Shown one piece after another: positions 8,603 to 17,374 of a stretch of 64,000 bases of DNA. The notes beneath the pieces were generated by a model that saw only the letters and a program-made list of their open reading frames with translations, was not told where the DNA came from and searched no databases. The first letter of the stretch is position 1. Each line of letters begins with the position of its first letter. Source of the stretch: JABFXX01 sp036489755 (GTDB lineage Bacteria > Myxococcota_A > Polyangia > Haliangiales > Haliangiaceae); NCBI GenBank assembly GCA_036489755.1, contig DASXFD010000014.1:1-64000 (forward strand). The letters are read 5' to 3'. The position numbers and the translations under genes were made by a program.

Positions 8603-8705
8603 GAACGGGCTAGGTTACAAGCCACGTGCCACGGCCGGCGCGACGACGCGTACATGTCGTCGACGAACGATGAGCGTGACTTAGGCACGCGCTGCGATTT
8701 CTTTC

Positions 8706-8726
8706 GTCGCGCGTACTGGGCGCGAC
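8706..8726 (-). terminator. Possible hairpin downstream of lpd
   Basis: A 7-bp perfect stem (gtcgcgc/gcgcgac) with a 7-base loop lies 22 bases beyond the lpd stop. It is not followed by a U-rich run on the minus strand, so it is at best a weak or Rho-assisted terminator of the pdh operon. Confidence 0.3.
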
Positions 8727-8747
8727 GTGCGCGATGGCTACAGCCGA

Positions 8748-10145
8748 TCAGAGATCGATCGCTTCGCCGAGTGCGTCTTCGGAGGCGCCCTTGATCGCTT
8801 CGGCGAACGTCGGGTGTGCGTGGATCGTGTAGACGAGCGAGTCGACGTTGACCTCGGTCGTTTTCGCGAGCGTTAGCTCGGCCACGAGATCGGTGACGGC
8901 CGGTCCGATCATGTGCGCCCCGACGAGCGCGCCGGTCTCGGCGTGCCACACGACCTTCACGAAGCCGTTCGGCTCGCCCGACGCGGTCGCTCGCGCGAGC
9001 GCACGAAACGGAAAGCGGCCGACCTTGATCGGGATCTGCTGTGCGGCCGCTTTTTCCTCGGTCAGCCCGACCGAGGCGATCTCGGGATAGCAGTACGTGC
9101 ATGCGGGAATCGCATCGTAGCGAACGGGCTCGGCGTGCACGCCCGCGATCGTCTCTGCGACGAACACGCCCTCGGCCGACGCGACGTGCGCGAGCCCGCG
9201 GCCGATCACGTCGCCGATGGCCCACAGGTTGTCGCCGCACTTGTTCTGCGCGTCGGTCTTGATGTAGCCGCGCTCGAGCTGGATGCCGTGGGCATCGAGC
9301 CCGAGGTTCTCGATGTTCGCCTGCACGCCGACCGCGACGAGCAAGATGTCGGCTTCGAGCTGCTGCGCGTCGCCTCCCGCCGCCGGTTCGACGCTCATCG
9401 TCACGCCGTTCTCCGTGCGCTTCGCGGACGTCAGCTTGTGCCCGACGAGGTACTTGATGCCGCGCTTGTCGAACGCGCGCGCCAGCTCTTTGCTGATCTC
9501 CGGATCCTCGTTCGGCACCAGGCGCGGCAAGAACTCGACGATCGTGACCTCGCTGCCGAGCGAGCGATAGAACGATGCGAACTCGACGCCGATCGCGCCC
9601 GCACCGAGCACGACGAGCCGCTTCGGCTGTTCGGGCAGCGTCATCGCCTTCCGATATTCGACGATGCGCTCGCCATCGATCGCGATGCCGGGCAGCGAGC
9701 GCGCGCGGCAACCGGTCGCCACGATCACGTGCTTCGCCTCGATCACCTTGCCGTCGACGTCGATGCGGTGCGGTTTCCATGCGCCCGACCGCGGCAACAG
9801 CTTCGCGGTGCCCTTGATCGAATCGATCTTGTTCTTCTTGAACAGGAAGCCGACGCCCTTGGAAATCTTGTCGGAGATGTCGCGCGAGCGCTTGATGACC
9901 GCCGGAAAGTCGACGCGGACGTTGTCGACGAGGATGCCGAACTCCTTGGCGCGGTGCGCGTGCTCGAGGACCTCGGCGGTCTTGAGCAGCGCCTTCGTCG
10001 GGATGCAGCCCCAGTTGAGGCAGATGCCGCCGAGGCTCTCGCGCTCGACGCACGCGGTGTGAAGGCCCAGCTGTGCACAGCGGATCGCGGCGACGTATCC
10101 GCCGGGACCCGAGCCGATGACGACGACGTCGTAGACTTCACTCAT
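8748..10145 (-). CDS. lpdA: Dihydrolipoamide dehydrogenase (E3)
   Basis: This flavoprotein reoxidises the dihydrolipoyl groups of E2 subunits and reduces NAD+. From the ATG at 10145 it has 465 residues, standard for E3. Visible are the FAD motif GSGPGG (11-16), the redox disulfide GGICLNWGCIPTK with C42 and C47, an NAD-binding GAGAIGVEFA, and the C-terminal HAHPTFAEA whose His-Glu pair completes the active site of the partner subunit. It is the last gene of the pyruvate dehydrogenase operon, and its start overlaps the hydrolase stop in ATGA. It is the only E3 seen in the window, so it probably also serves the 2-oxoglutarate dehydrogenase encoded 13 kb away. Confidence 0.97.
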   Translation of the reverse strand: MSEVYDVVVIGSGPGGYVAAIRCAQLGLHTACVERESLGGICLNWGCIPTKALLKTAEVLEHAHRAKEFGILVDNVRVDFPAVIKRSRDISDKISKGVGFLFKKNKIDSIKGTAKLLPRSGAWKPHRIDVDGKVIEAKHVIVATGCRARSLPGIAIDGERIVEYRKAMTLPEQPKRLVVLGAGAIGVEFASFYRSLGSEVTIVEFLPRLVPNEDPEISKELARAFDKRGIKYLVGHKLTSAKRTENGVTMSVEPAAGGDAQQLEADILLVAVGVQANIENLGLDAHGIQLERGYIKTDAQNKCGDNLWAIGDVIGRGLAHVASAEGVFVAETIAGVHAEPVRYDAIPACTYCYPEIASVGLTEEKAAAQQIPIKVGRFPFRALARATASGEPNGFVKVVWHAETGALVGAHMIGPAVTDLVAELTLAKTTEVNVDSLVYTIHAHPTFAEAIKGASEDALGEAIDL

Positions 10146-10939
10146 TGCAGGAGCTCCTCGATCGCGGCCGTCACTCTGGCAGGCTGCTCGACCGTCGACG
10201 AGTGGCCGGCACCTGCGATTTCGACCAGCTTCGCGCCGGCGATCCCGTCCGCGAGCCGCCGCGCCTTCGCCGGTACGGTCGCGACGTCCTCGTCGCCGAC
10301 GATCACGAGCGTGGGCGTGCGAATGCGGCCGAGCTCGTCGGCACAGCCTGCACGATCGATGACGCCGTTCGTCGCGCGCCACGCGTCTTTGCGAGCCGTC
10401 ATGATCTTCGCGAATCGCGCGACGTCGGCTTTGCGCGACGGGTCGGCGAGCACGGTCTTGCCGAGCATGATCGGCAGCACGCGCTTCACGATCGGCCGGA
10501 GCCCGATCAGGCGCGACGTGGTCGCGAGCAAGCGATAGCGCGGCGCGTTCTCTTCCGGCTCGGGGTCGGCCGACGTCTCCATCAAGATCAGCGAGCGCAC
10601 GAGCTCGGGCCGGCGTGCCGCGATCCGCATCGCGACGAAGCCGCCCATCGACAAGCCGGCGAGGTGGATCGGACCGGGCGCGATGTGCTCGAGCAACGCG
10701 ATCGCATCTTGGGTCACGAGCTCGATGCCGATGCAGTGCCGGCGATCGGCAGCGCTTTGGCCTTGGCCGCGGTGATCCCACGCGATGCAGCGGTAGCGGC
10801 CGCGCAGCGCCGCGATCTGCGGCGCGAACAGCTCCGTGCTCCACAACAGGCCGTGCGAGAAGGCGATCGTCTGGCCCGTCGAGCCCGGCCCGGTGTCCTC
10901 GACGTAGAGGCGGGTGCCGTTGACGTCTACGAAGGTCAT
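10142..10939 (-). CDS. Alpha/beta hydrolase within the pdh operon
   Basis: A 265-residue alpha/beta-hydrolase-fold protein. The oxyanion segment SHGLLWS, the nucleophile elbow GLSMGG and a C-terminal GAGHSSTVEQP, which supplies the catalytic His, are all present; an Asp after VIVGDEDV is the likely acid. Overall it looks like the 3-oxoadipate enol-lactonase/haloperoxidase-like subgroup. I start it at ATG 10939 (MTFVDVNGTRLYVEDTG), because the open frame upstream is Arg/Ser-rich. It sits between pdhC (16 bp gap) and lpd (4 bp overlap), so it is surely co-transcribed. A hydrolase-like domain is also associated with acetoin dehydrogenase E2, but its role in this operon is not known to me. Confidence 0.85.
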   Translation of the reverse strand: MTFVDVNGTRLYVEDTGPGSTGQTIAFSHGLLWSTELFAPQIAALRGRYRCIAWDHRGQGQSAADRRHCIGIELVTQDAIALLEHIAPGPIHLAGLSMGGFVAMRIAARRPELVRSLILMETSADPEPEENAPRYRLLATTSRLIGLRPIVKRVLPIMLGKTVLADPSRKADVARFAKIMTARKDAWRATNGVIDRAGCADELGRIRTPTLVIVGDEDVATVPAKARRLADGIAGAKLVEIAGAGHSSTVEQPARVTAAIEELLQ

Positions 10940-10955
10940 CAGAACGCCCCGCTCG

Positions 10956-12317
10956 TCACAACGCGAGCGATTCGGGATGCTCCACGAGATCGACAAACGC
11001 AGCGAGCCAGCGCGCACCGAGCGCGCCGTCGATGACGCGGTGGTCGCACGACATCGTCACGGTCAACGTCTTGCCGACGACGACCTGGCCGTTCTTGACG
11101 ACGGGCGCGTCCAGCGTCGCGCCGATGGCGAGGATGCCGGCCTCGGGTGGGTTCAAGATCGCGGTGAACCGCTCGATGCCGAGCATGCCGAGGTTCGACA
11201 CCGTGAACGTCGAGCCGGAGATCTCGTGTGCCTTGAGCTGGCGATTCTTGGCGCGAGTTGCCAGATCGCGAACCTCGGCGGCGATCGAGCCGATGCCTTT
11301 TTGATCGGCGTCGCGCACGACCGGCGTGACGAGCCCTTCGGGGAGCGCGACCGCCACGCCGACGTGCACGCGGTGGAACGTGCGAATGCCATCGTCTACC
11401 CATGCCGCGTTGCACTCGGGCACGCGGCGCAGCGCGAGCGCGACGGCCTTCACGATCAGATCGTTGACGCTGACCTTGCCCTTGTCGCCGAGCAGCGTGT
11501 TCAAGCGCTCGCGAAACGCCAGCATCGGCGCCGCGTCGAGCGTGCGCATCAAGTAGAAGTGCGGCACATCGCGCTTGGCTTCGGTGAGCCGCGCCGCGAT
11601 CCGCTTGCGCATGTTCGATGCGGGCGTGTCGGTGTAGTCGGTGTCGTGATCGGCGGCTTGTGGCCGGCGCACCGCGATCGCGGTCTCTTCGGGTTTGGCC
11701 TCGGCTTCGGCTTCGTGTGCGTCGTCTGCTGCCGGCTGGGCATGCCCGTTCGAGCCGAGCGCGCGCACGTCGCGCTCGACGATCCGCCCGCCGGGTCCGC
11801 TACCCGTGATGGTGCGCAGATCGACACCGAGCTCGATCGCGAGCGACTTCGCGAGCGGGGAGGCGAGCAGCTTGCCGCCGGCCGCCGGCTGCGCTTTCGG
11901 TTGCGGCTGCGGCTTCGCCTGCGGTTTCGCCTGCGGTTTCGCCTGCGGTTGCGGCTGCGGCTGCGGTTGCGGTTGCGGCTTCGCCTGCGGCTGCGGTTGC
12001 GGCTCCGCCTTCGGCTTCGCCTGCGCGGGTGCAGCCGCCTGTGCGCCGGCCTGCGCCACGAGCGCCGAAACATCTTCGCCCGCCTTGCCGATGATCAGCA
12101 CCGGCGCGCCGAGCTTGACGGTCTCGCCTTCTTTCGCGAGCAGCTTCAACAGGACGCCGTCGTCCTCGATGTTGAAGTCCATGTTCGCCTTGTCGGTCTC
12201 GACCTCGGCGACCAGGTCTCCGGGCGAGACTTTGTCGCCCTCTTTCTTCGACCACTTGACGAGGACGCCTTCTTCCATCGTCGGGGACAACTTCGGCAAA
12301 CCGATGATCTGGGCCAT
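10956..12317 (-). CDS. pdhC: Dihydrolipoamide acetyltransferase, E2 of pyruvate dehydrogenase
   Basis: The 453-residue E2 core transfers acetyl groups from E1 to CoA. A lipoyl domain fills residues 1-80 with the modified lysine at K43 in ETDKAN. A long Pro/Gln/Lys/Ala linker follows at about 95-145, encoded by a 6/12-bp degenerate tandem repeat. Then come a peripheral-subunit-binding domain (SPLAKSLAIELGVDL, GSGPGGRIVERDV) and the catalytic domain ending in SCDHRVIDGALG with the active His and Asp. I take the ATG at 12317 because MAQIIGLPKLSPTMEEG is the classic E2 N terminus. It is preceded by pdhB with an 11 bp gap and followed by the hydrolase. Confidence 0.96.
   Translation of the reverse strand: MAQIIGLPKLSPTMEEGVLVKWSKKEGDKVSPGDLVAEVETDKANMDFNIEDDGVLLKLLAKEGETVKLGAPVLIIGKAGEDVSALVAQAGAQAAAPAQAKPKAEPQPQPQAKPQPQPQPQPQPQAKPQAKPQAKPQPQPKAQPAAGGKLLASPLAKSLAIELGVDLRTITGSGPGGRIVERDVRALGSNGHAQPAADDAHEAEAEAKPEETAIAVRRPQAADHDTDYTDTPASNMRKRIAARLTEAKRDVPHFYLMRTLDAAPMLAFRERLNTLLGDKGKVSVNDLIVKAVALALRRVPECNAAWVDDGIRTFHRVHVGVAVALPEGLVTPVVRDADQKGIGSIAAEVRDLATRAKNRQLKAHEISGSTFTVSNLGMLGIERFTAILNPPEAGILAIGATLDAPVVKNGQVVVGKTLTVTMSCDHRVIDGALGARWLAAFVDLVEHPESLAL
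11890..12010 (-). repeat. Degenerate Pro-Gln/Pro-Lys-Ala coding repeat in pdhC linker
   Basis: A run of 6-bp units (ggttgc, ggctgc, ggcttc, gcctgc) encodes alternating PQ, PK and AKPQ residues of the swinging-arm linker. Repeats of this type are prone to slippage, but the unit is a multiple of three. Confidence 0.8.
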
Positions 12318-12328
12318 GTCGATCTCAC

Positions 12329-13312
12329 TCAGTCCAAGTACAGAACACGGCGCACCGCGCTTACGACGTCGTTGACCTGCGGCTGCACTTCGTCCTCGAG
12401 GTTCTTCGCGTACGGCATCGGCACGTCGTCGCTGGTGACGCGCTCGATCGGCGCGTCGAGCGCATCCATGCAGCGCTTCTGGATCTGATACGCGACCTCG
12501 GCGCCGAAGCCCGCGACCGGCCAGCCGACCTCGACGATCACGCAGCGCCCGGTCTTCTGCACGCTCGCGGCCAGCGTGTCGGCGTCGAGCGGGCGCAGCG
12601 TGCGCGGGTCGACGACCTCGCACTCGATGCCCTGCTCGGCGAGGACCTTGGCGGCCTCGAGGCACGTCCACACCATCTTCGACCACGCGATCAGCGTGAC
12701 GTCTTTGCCTTCGCGTTTGACGTCGGCGACGCCGAGCGGGATCAGGTGGTCCTCGACCTCCGGAACTTCCCACGTCGTGTTGTAGAGGGTCTCGCCCTCG
12801 ATGAACACGACCGGGTTGTCGTCGCGGATCGCGGTCTTCAAGAGGCCCTTCGCGTCGTAGGCCGTCGACGGCATCACGACCTTGAGGCCGGGCACGTGCG
12901 CGTAGAAGCTCTCGAGCGACTGGCTGTGCTGCGCCGCGACCTGCACCGCCGGGCCGCCGGGCCCGCGGAACACGATCGGCACGTTAAATTGGCCGGCGCT
13001 CATCTGATAAATCTTCGCCGCGTTGTTCACGATCTGATCGATCGCGACGAGCGAGAAGTTGAACGTCATGAACTCGATGATCGGCCGCAGGCCGACCATC
13101 GCGGCGCCGATGCCGATGCCCGCGAAGCCCATCTCCGCGATCGGCGCGTCGATCACGCGGCGCTCGGAGAACCGCTGCAGCATGCCCTGCGTGACCTTGT
13201 ACGCGCCGTTATAGTGGCCGACCTCTTCACCCATGATGAAGACGTTGGCGTCGCGCTCCATCTCTTCGCGCATCGCCTGACCGAGCGCCTCGCGATAGCT
13301 GATCACGGACAT
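12329..13312 (-). CDS. pdhB: Pyruvate dehydrogenase E1 beta subunit
   Basis: The 327-residue beta subunit of the heterotetrameric, thiamine-diphosphate-dependent E1. It shows family sequence throughout: the start MSVISYREALGQAMREEM, GEEVGHYNGAYKVTQGM, FRGPGGPA, AQHSQSLESFYAHVPGLKVV and the transketolase C-domain EVGWPVAGFGAEV. With the alpha subunit it decarboxylates pyruvate and acetylates the E2 lipoyl arm. It lies between pdhA (51 bp gap) and pdhC (11 bp gap) on the minus strand. Length and motifs are normal. The wording of the motifs favours pyruvate over branched-chain 2-oxo acid substrates. Confidence 0.96.
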   Translation of the reverse strand: MSVISYREALGQAMREEMERDANVFIMGEEVGHYNGAYKVTQGMLQRFSERRVIDAPIAEMGFAGIGIGAAMVGLRPIIEFMTFNFSLVAIDQIVNNAAKIYQMSAGQFNVPIVFRGPGGPAVQVAAQHSQSLESFYAHVPGLKVVMPSTAYDAKGLLKTAIRDDNPVVFIEGETLYNTTWEVPEVEDHLIPLGVADVKREGKDVTLIAWSKMVWTCLEAAKVLAEQGIECEVVDPRTLRPLDADTLAASVQKTGRCVIVEVGWPVAGFGAEVAYQIQKRCMDALDAPIERVTSDDVPMPYAKNLEDEVQPQVNDVVSAVRRVLYLD

Positions 13313-13363
13313 CTTATTTCTCGCTCGCTACGCGGTCACAGTCGACCGCGGTTGATCGCTCGC

Positions 13364-14386
13364 TCACGGCTTCACCACGTACTTCATGTACTCGTCGGCG
13401 GCGGGCGATTCTTCGGCGAACTTCACGGCGTCCTCGATCTCGGCGCGAACGTCGTCTTCGAGCGCTTCGATGTCCGCGTCGGGCATGCCGAGCTGCGAGA
13501 GGTGCGCGCGGCTGCGGTTCAGCGGATCGCGCCGCTTCCACTCCTCGACCTCGTCCTTCGTGCGGTACAGGCCGGGGTCGCTCATCGAGTGGCCGCGGAA
13601 GCGATACGTCACGACCTCGACGAGCGTCGGCTCGCCGGTCGTGCGCGCGCGCTCGACGGCCTCGGCGACGCGGCGCTTCACCTTGATCACGTCGTCACCG
13701 TCGAACCGGTCGCGCGCCATGCCGTGGGCGAGCGCGCGCATCGACACGTCCTCGACGGCGAGCGACCGATACGTCGGCGTGCCCATCGAGTACTGGTTGT
13801 TCTCGCAGATCATCACGACCGGCAGCTTCCACAGCGCGGCGAGCGCGAGGCCTTCGGCGAACCCGCCGATCGTCGAAGCGCCCTCGCCGAAGAAGCACAG
13901 CGTGACGCGGCCGTCGCCGCGATACTTCGACGCGAACGCCGCGCCGGCCGCGATCGGCACGTGGCCGCCGACGATGCCGTAGCCGCCGAGGAAGTTCGTG
14001 GCCTTGTCGAACAGGTGCATCGAGCCGCCGAGGCCTTTCACGAGGCCCGTCGACTTGCCGTAGAGCTCGGCGAGGATCGGCCGCGCGCCGGCACCTTTGG
14101 CGTACGCGTGACCGTGCTCGCGATACGTCGCGACCACGTAGTCGTCGGGCATGGTCGCGGCGATCGCGCCGACGCACACGGCCTCTTGGCCGATGATGAG
14201 GTGGAGAAACCCGCCGATCTTGCCCTGCGAGTACGCCTTGGCGGCGGCTTCTTCCATCCGGCGGATGGCCAGCATCTGCCGGTACAGCGGAGCGAGCTCG
14301 GCTACGGTCGTCTCGGTGATCGACGTATCGTCGATGTCGGCCTCGACCCGTGTGTCGGGATGAGGAGTCTTGGAGGCGGTCGCCAC
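13364..14386 (-). CDS. pdhA: Pyruvate dehydrogenase E1 alpha subunit
   Basis: The 340-residue alpha subunit opens the pdh operon. The TPP-binding motif is GDGRVTLCFFGEGA (GDG-x n-N form, ending in ENNQYSMGT), followed by the phosphorylation-loop equivalent YRFRGHSMSDPGLYR, which is characteristic of PDH-type E1 alpha subunits. GGSMHLFDKATNFLGGYGIVGGH forms the catalytic channel. The first 25 residues are polar and Thr/Asp-rich. The gap to the upstream lipoprotein gene is 38 bp and that gene is on the same strand, so the operon promoter could be either internal there or read-through. Nothing in the protein looks unusual. Confidence 0.96.
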   Translation of the reverse strand: MATASKTPHPDTRVEADIDDTSITETTVAELAPLYRQMLAIRRMEEAAAKAYSQGKIGGFLHLIIGQEAVCVGAIAATMPDDYVVATYREHGHAYAKGAGARPILAELYGKSTGLVKGLGGSMHLFDKATNFLGGYGIVGGHVPIAAGAAFASKYRGDGRVTLCFFGEGASTIGGFAEGLALAALWKLPVVMICENNQYSMGTPTYRSLAVEDVSMRALAHGMARDRFDGDDVIKVKRRVAEAVERARTTGEPTLVEVVTYRFRGHSMSDPGLYRTKDEVEEWKRRDPLNRSRAHLSQLGMPDADIEALEDDVRAEIEDAVKFAEESPAADEYMKYVVKP

Positions 14387-14424
14387 GCGCCGACCCTACC
14401 AACGTGCGTAGCCGCGGCAAACCG

Positions 14425-14841
14425 TCAGGGTACGAGATCGAACGAGGCCGAGCCGTTCTCGTCGATCGACATCGTCTGATCGAAGTACTGGTAATTGACG
14501 TCACCGAGCTCGACGGCGCTGTACGCCGTGGGCAGCTTGTCGATCGGAAACTCGCCCGCCATGCACGGCACCGGCGCGAACCCGAAGTCCTCGGTCTGCG
14601 AGTAAAAGTTGACGAAGAAGTCAGGGAACTGACTGCAGGTGTCGGAGCCGGCCGCTTGGCCGCCGATCGTCCACGTGATCTTCACCGTGCGAATGTCGTC
14701 GGATGGCCAGCACGACTCGTCGCGCGCACAGACGTTGCCATTGCCGCAGTCGCTGTCGGACTGGCAGTAGCCGCCGCTGCCGCCATCACCGCCGCACGCG
14801 AGCGGCGCCAGTACGAGCGCGAGAAGAAATGCCGTACGCAT
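14425..14841 (-). CDS. Lipoprotein with Cys-rich segment, paralogue of its neighbour
   Basis: A 138-residue predicted lipoprotein. The signal peptide ends in LAPLAC (C16), followed by a Gly/Asp stretch and a Cys-rich module, YCQSDSDCGNGNVCARDESC. Such modules are frequent in myxobacterial surface lipoproteins. The rest is a beta-rich domain (IRTVKITWTIGGQAA, FGFAPVPCMAGEFPIDKLP, YSAVEL). The upstream gene encodes the same domain order with clearly similar sequence, so the pair is a tandem duplication. The function is unknown. The gene lies upstream of pdhA on the same strand, but the products have no obvious functional link. Confidence 0.75.
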   Translation of the reverse strand: MRTAFLLALVLAPLACGGDGGSGGYCQSDSDCGNGNVCARDESCWPSDDIRTVKITWTIGGQAAGSDTCSQFPDFFVNFYSQTEDFGFAPVPCMAGEFPIDKLPTAYSAVELGDVNYQYFDQTMSIDENGSASFDLVP

Positions 14842-14842
14842 G

Positions 14843-15376
14843 TCAGTACGGCAGGTCTAGCGCGGCGTCGCCGCTCCCGTCGAACGAGCCGGTCGCACCG
14901 CCGGTTTGATCGTTGTTGCGGAGCAGGTCGATCGTCTCGAAGTACGTCGGCATCTTGTCGATCGTGAACACGCCCTCGGCGCACGGCACCGGCGCGAAGC
15001 CCCACTCCCAGCCGTCGCCGCCGGTCTCGCCGAAAAACAGCTGCAGGTCCGGCGCGTTCACGCAGCTCGCCGCGCTCGCCGGTTGGCCCGACACCGTCCA
15101 GTTGACGTGAACCGTCCGGATCTCGCTCGGCAACAGGCACTCCTCGTCGCGCGCGCACACGTAGTCGCTGCCGCCGTCGTAGTTGCAGTCCGCGTCGGTG
15201 GTGCAATAGGTGTAGCCGCCGCCGGGATCGCCGCCACCGGGATCGCCGCCGCCGGGATCGCCGCCGCCGGGATCGCCGGGATAGCCCGGATCGCCGCCGT
15301 AGACCGGCGAGGAGTCTTGTGTGGCGCACGCGCCCAGGACACCGAGAACCAGCGGTAACAGTCGGCCTCGTCGCAC
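14843..15376 (-). CDS. Lipoprotein with Gly/Asp/Pro repeat stalk, paralogue of its neighbour
   Basis: A predicted lipoprotein of about 177 residues. I prefer the GTG at 15376 as start, because it gives a classic signal peptide (VRRGRLLPLVLGVLGAC, lipobox LGAC). A start 48 bases upstream at 15424 is possible but adds a non-signal-like extension. After the anchor comes a stalk of GGGDP units encoded by a 15-bp tandem repeat, then the Cys module YCTTDADCNYDGG...CARDEEC. It ends with the beta-rich domain shared with the next gene (IRTVHVNWTVSGQPA, FGFAPVP-like GFAPVPCAEGVFTIDKMP). The two genes are one base apart and surely co-expressed. The function is unknown. Confidence 0.72.
   Translation of the reverse strand: MRRGRLLPLVLGVLGACATQDSSPVYGGDPGYPGDPGGGDPGGGDPGGGDPGGGYTYCTTDADCNYDGGSDYVCARDEECLLPSEIRTVHVNWTVSGQPASAASCVNAPDLQLFFGETGGDGWEWGFAPVPCAEGVFTIDKMPTYFETIDLLRNNDQTGGATGSFDGSGDAALDLPY
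15216..15275 (-). repeat. 15-bp tandem repeat encoding GGGDP stalk
   Basis: Four nearly identical units of ccgccgccgggatcg follow each other (one has a single change), with a degenerate continuation to about 15300. On the minus strand they encode the flexible Gly/Asp/Pro stalk of the lipoprotein. Confidence 0.9.
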
Positions 15377-15503
15377 GCCATGACGATAGCTGATTGCGGG
15401 TAGATCGGTGGTAGTCGGCTCCACGGGTCCAAGCGCGGTGCACCTTCAGTGCCGAGGCGGATCGGGCCGCGATCGGCGGCAGGCCCGTGCTAAGAACCGC
15501 CCC

Positions 15504-15860
15504 ATGCGGACTCGGCTCGAGCGCCTGTATCGATTCGAGGCGGCGCATTTTCTCCCGAAAGTGCCGCCGGGGCACAAGTGCGCCCGGATGCATGGCCACA
15601 GCTACGAGATCCGGATCGCGATCGAGGGCGACGTCGACGAAGAGCGCGGCTGGGTGATGGACTTCGCCGCGATCGACGAGCACGCGATGCCGATCATCAA
15701 GCAGCTCGATCATCAGATCTTGAACGAGATCGAAGGGCTCGCGAATCCGACGAGCGAGCTGCTCGCGCGGTGGTTGTGGCAACGGTTCACGACGTCGTTC
15801 CCGCTCGTCGAGGTCGTGGTCTCCGAGACCGAATCGTCCCGTTGCATCTATCGCGGGTGA
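15504..15860 (+). CDS. queD: 6-carboxytetrahydropterin synthase / 6-pyruvoyl-tetrahydropterin synthase family
   Basis: A 118-residue member of the QueD/PTPS family, which in bacteria usually makes 6-carboxy-5,6,7,8-tetrahydropterin from dihydroneopterin triphosphate for queuosine synthesis. The zinc-binding histidines are H15 (in FEAAHFL), H30 and H32 (MHGHSYE); the catalytic Cys is C26 in HKCARMHGH. The LDHQILN segment and the C-terminal substrate-binding Glu in SETESS are also present. The ATG at 15504 gives the usual short N terminus. No other queuosine gene is in the window, so the symbol rests on the family alone. Confidence 0.9.
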   Translation: MRTRLERLYRFEAAHFLPKVPPGHKCARMHGHSYEIRIAIEGDVDEERGWVMDFAAIDEHAMPIIKQLDHQILNEIEGLANPTSELLARWLWQRFTTSFPLVEVVVSETESSRCIYRG

Positions 15861-15874
15861 TAGGCTTCGGGTCG

Positions 15875-16509
<635 letters not shown>

Positions 16510-16513
<4 letters not shown>

Positions 16514-17367
16514 ACCTGCGCGTCGTCACCATCAACTTTTGGGGCACCGAGCCGCCGTTCGAGCGCCGCATCGATCTCGCGGCGCGCCAGCTCCACGCGA
16601 TCGATCCCGACGTGATCTGCATGCAGGAGGTCAAGCCGCACGGCGGCGCGACGACCGCCGATGCGCTGGCCGGCAAGCTCGGGATGACGGCCGTCTATGC
16701 GCGCGCGTCGTCGTGGAGCGCCGGCGAGCACGGCTACGCGACGGCCGGCGAGGAGGGGCTCGCGATCCTCTCGAAAGCGCCGCTCGCCGATCATCGCGCG
16801 CTCGTGTTGCCGGAAGCGCGGCCTGCCGACACGCGGATCTTGTTGTCGGGTCGCGTCGCGACCGCCGGCGGCCCGATCTGGGTGCACACCACGCATCTTC
16901 ACTATCGGCTCGACGATGGAGTCGCGCGCGAGCAGCAGGTCGTCGCGATCGACGCGGCGATTCGCGCGTGCGGCCGCGAGGCCACGGACTCGCCGCAGAT
17001 CCTGTGCGGCGACTTCAACGCGACGCCCGACTCCGACGAGATCCGCTTTCTCCGCGGCCTCACGACGCTCGCCGGCAAGCGCACGCACTTTCAGGACGCG
17101 TGGCTGCGCCTCCATCGCGAGCCCGAGCCCGGTGAAGGTCCGGCGCACGGCATCACGTGGTCGAGCGAGAACCGGCACACGCGCGCGTTGCGCTCGCTCG
17201 ATCTCGATCGGCGCATCGACTACGTGATGGTGACAACGCGCAAGAAAGACGGGCGCGGCACCGTGCATCGCTGCAACGTCGTGCTCACCGAGCGCGACGG
17301 CGACGACGACATCTGCGCGAGCGACCACTACGGCGTGTTCGCCGAGGTCCAGGTCGTCGCGGGCTGA
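16510..17367 (+). CDS. Endonuclease/exonuclease/phosphatase family hydrolase
   Basis: A 285-residue EEP-superfamily metal-dependent hydrolase. Motifs in order: TINFWG, ICMQEVK with metal-binding E40, THLHYR, CGDFNATPDSDEI (catalytic Asp-Asn), and ASDHYGVFAEV near the C terminus (SDHY, catalytic His). The family includes DNases, inositol phosphatases and sphingomyelinases. The absence of a signal peptide and the cytoplasmic look suggest phosphodiester or phosphoester cleavage inside the cell, but the substrate cannot be told. The GTG at 16510 overlaps the preceding TGA as GTGA; the first residues MNLRVVTINFWG fit the first beta strand of the fold, which supports this start. Confidence 0.88.
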
Positions 17368-17374
17368 GCGCGGA

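Noticed and set aside
8594..8609. Perfect 16-bp palindrome cccgttcatgaacggg around a start codon
   Set aside because: About one such palindrome is expected by chance in a window of this size, and there is no second copy or regulator gene nearby.
10956..14386. Reading the pdh operon as acetoin dehydrogenase because of the adjacent alpha/beta hydrolase
   Set aside because: The E1 alpha loop YRFRGHSMSDP and the overall E1 beta sequence are of the pyruvate dehydrogenase type, and no acetoin-specific genes are present.
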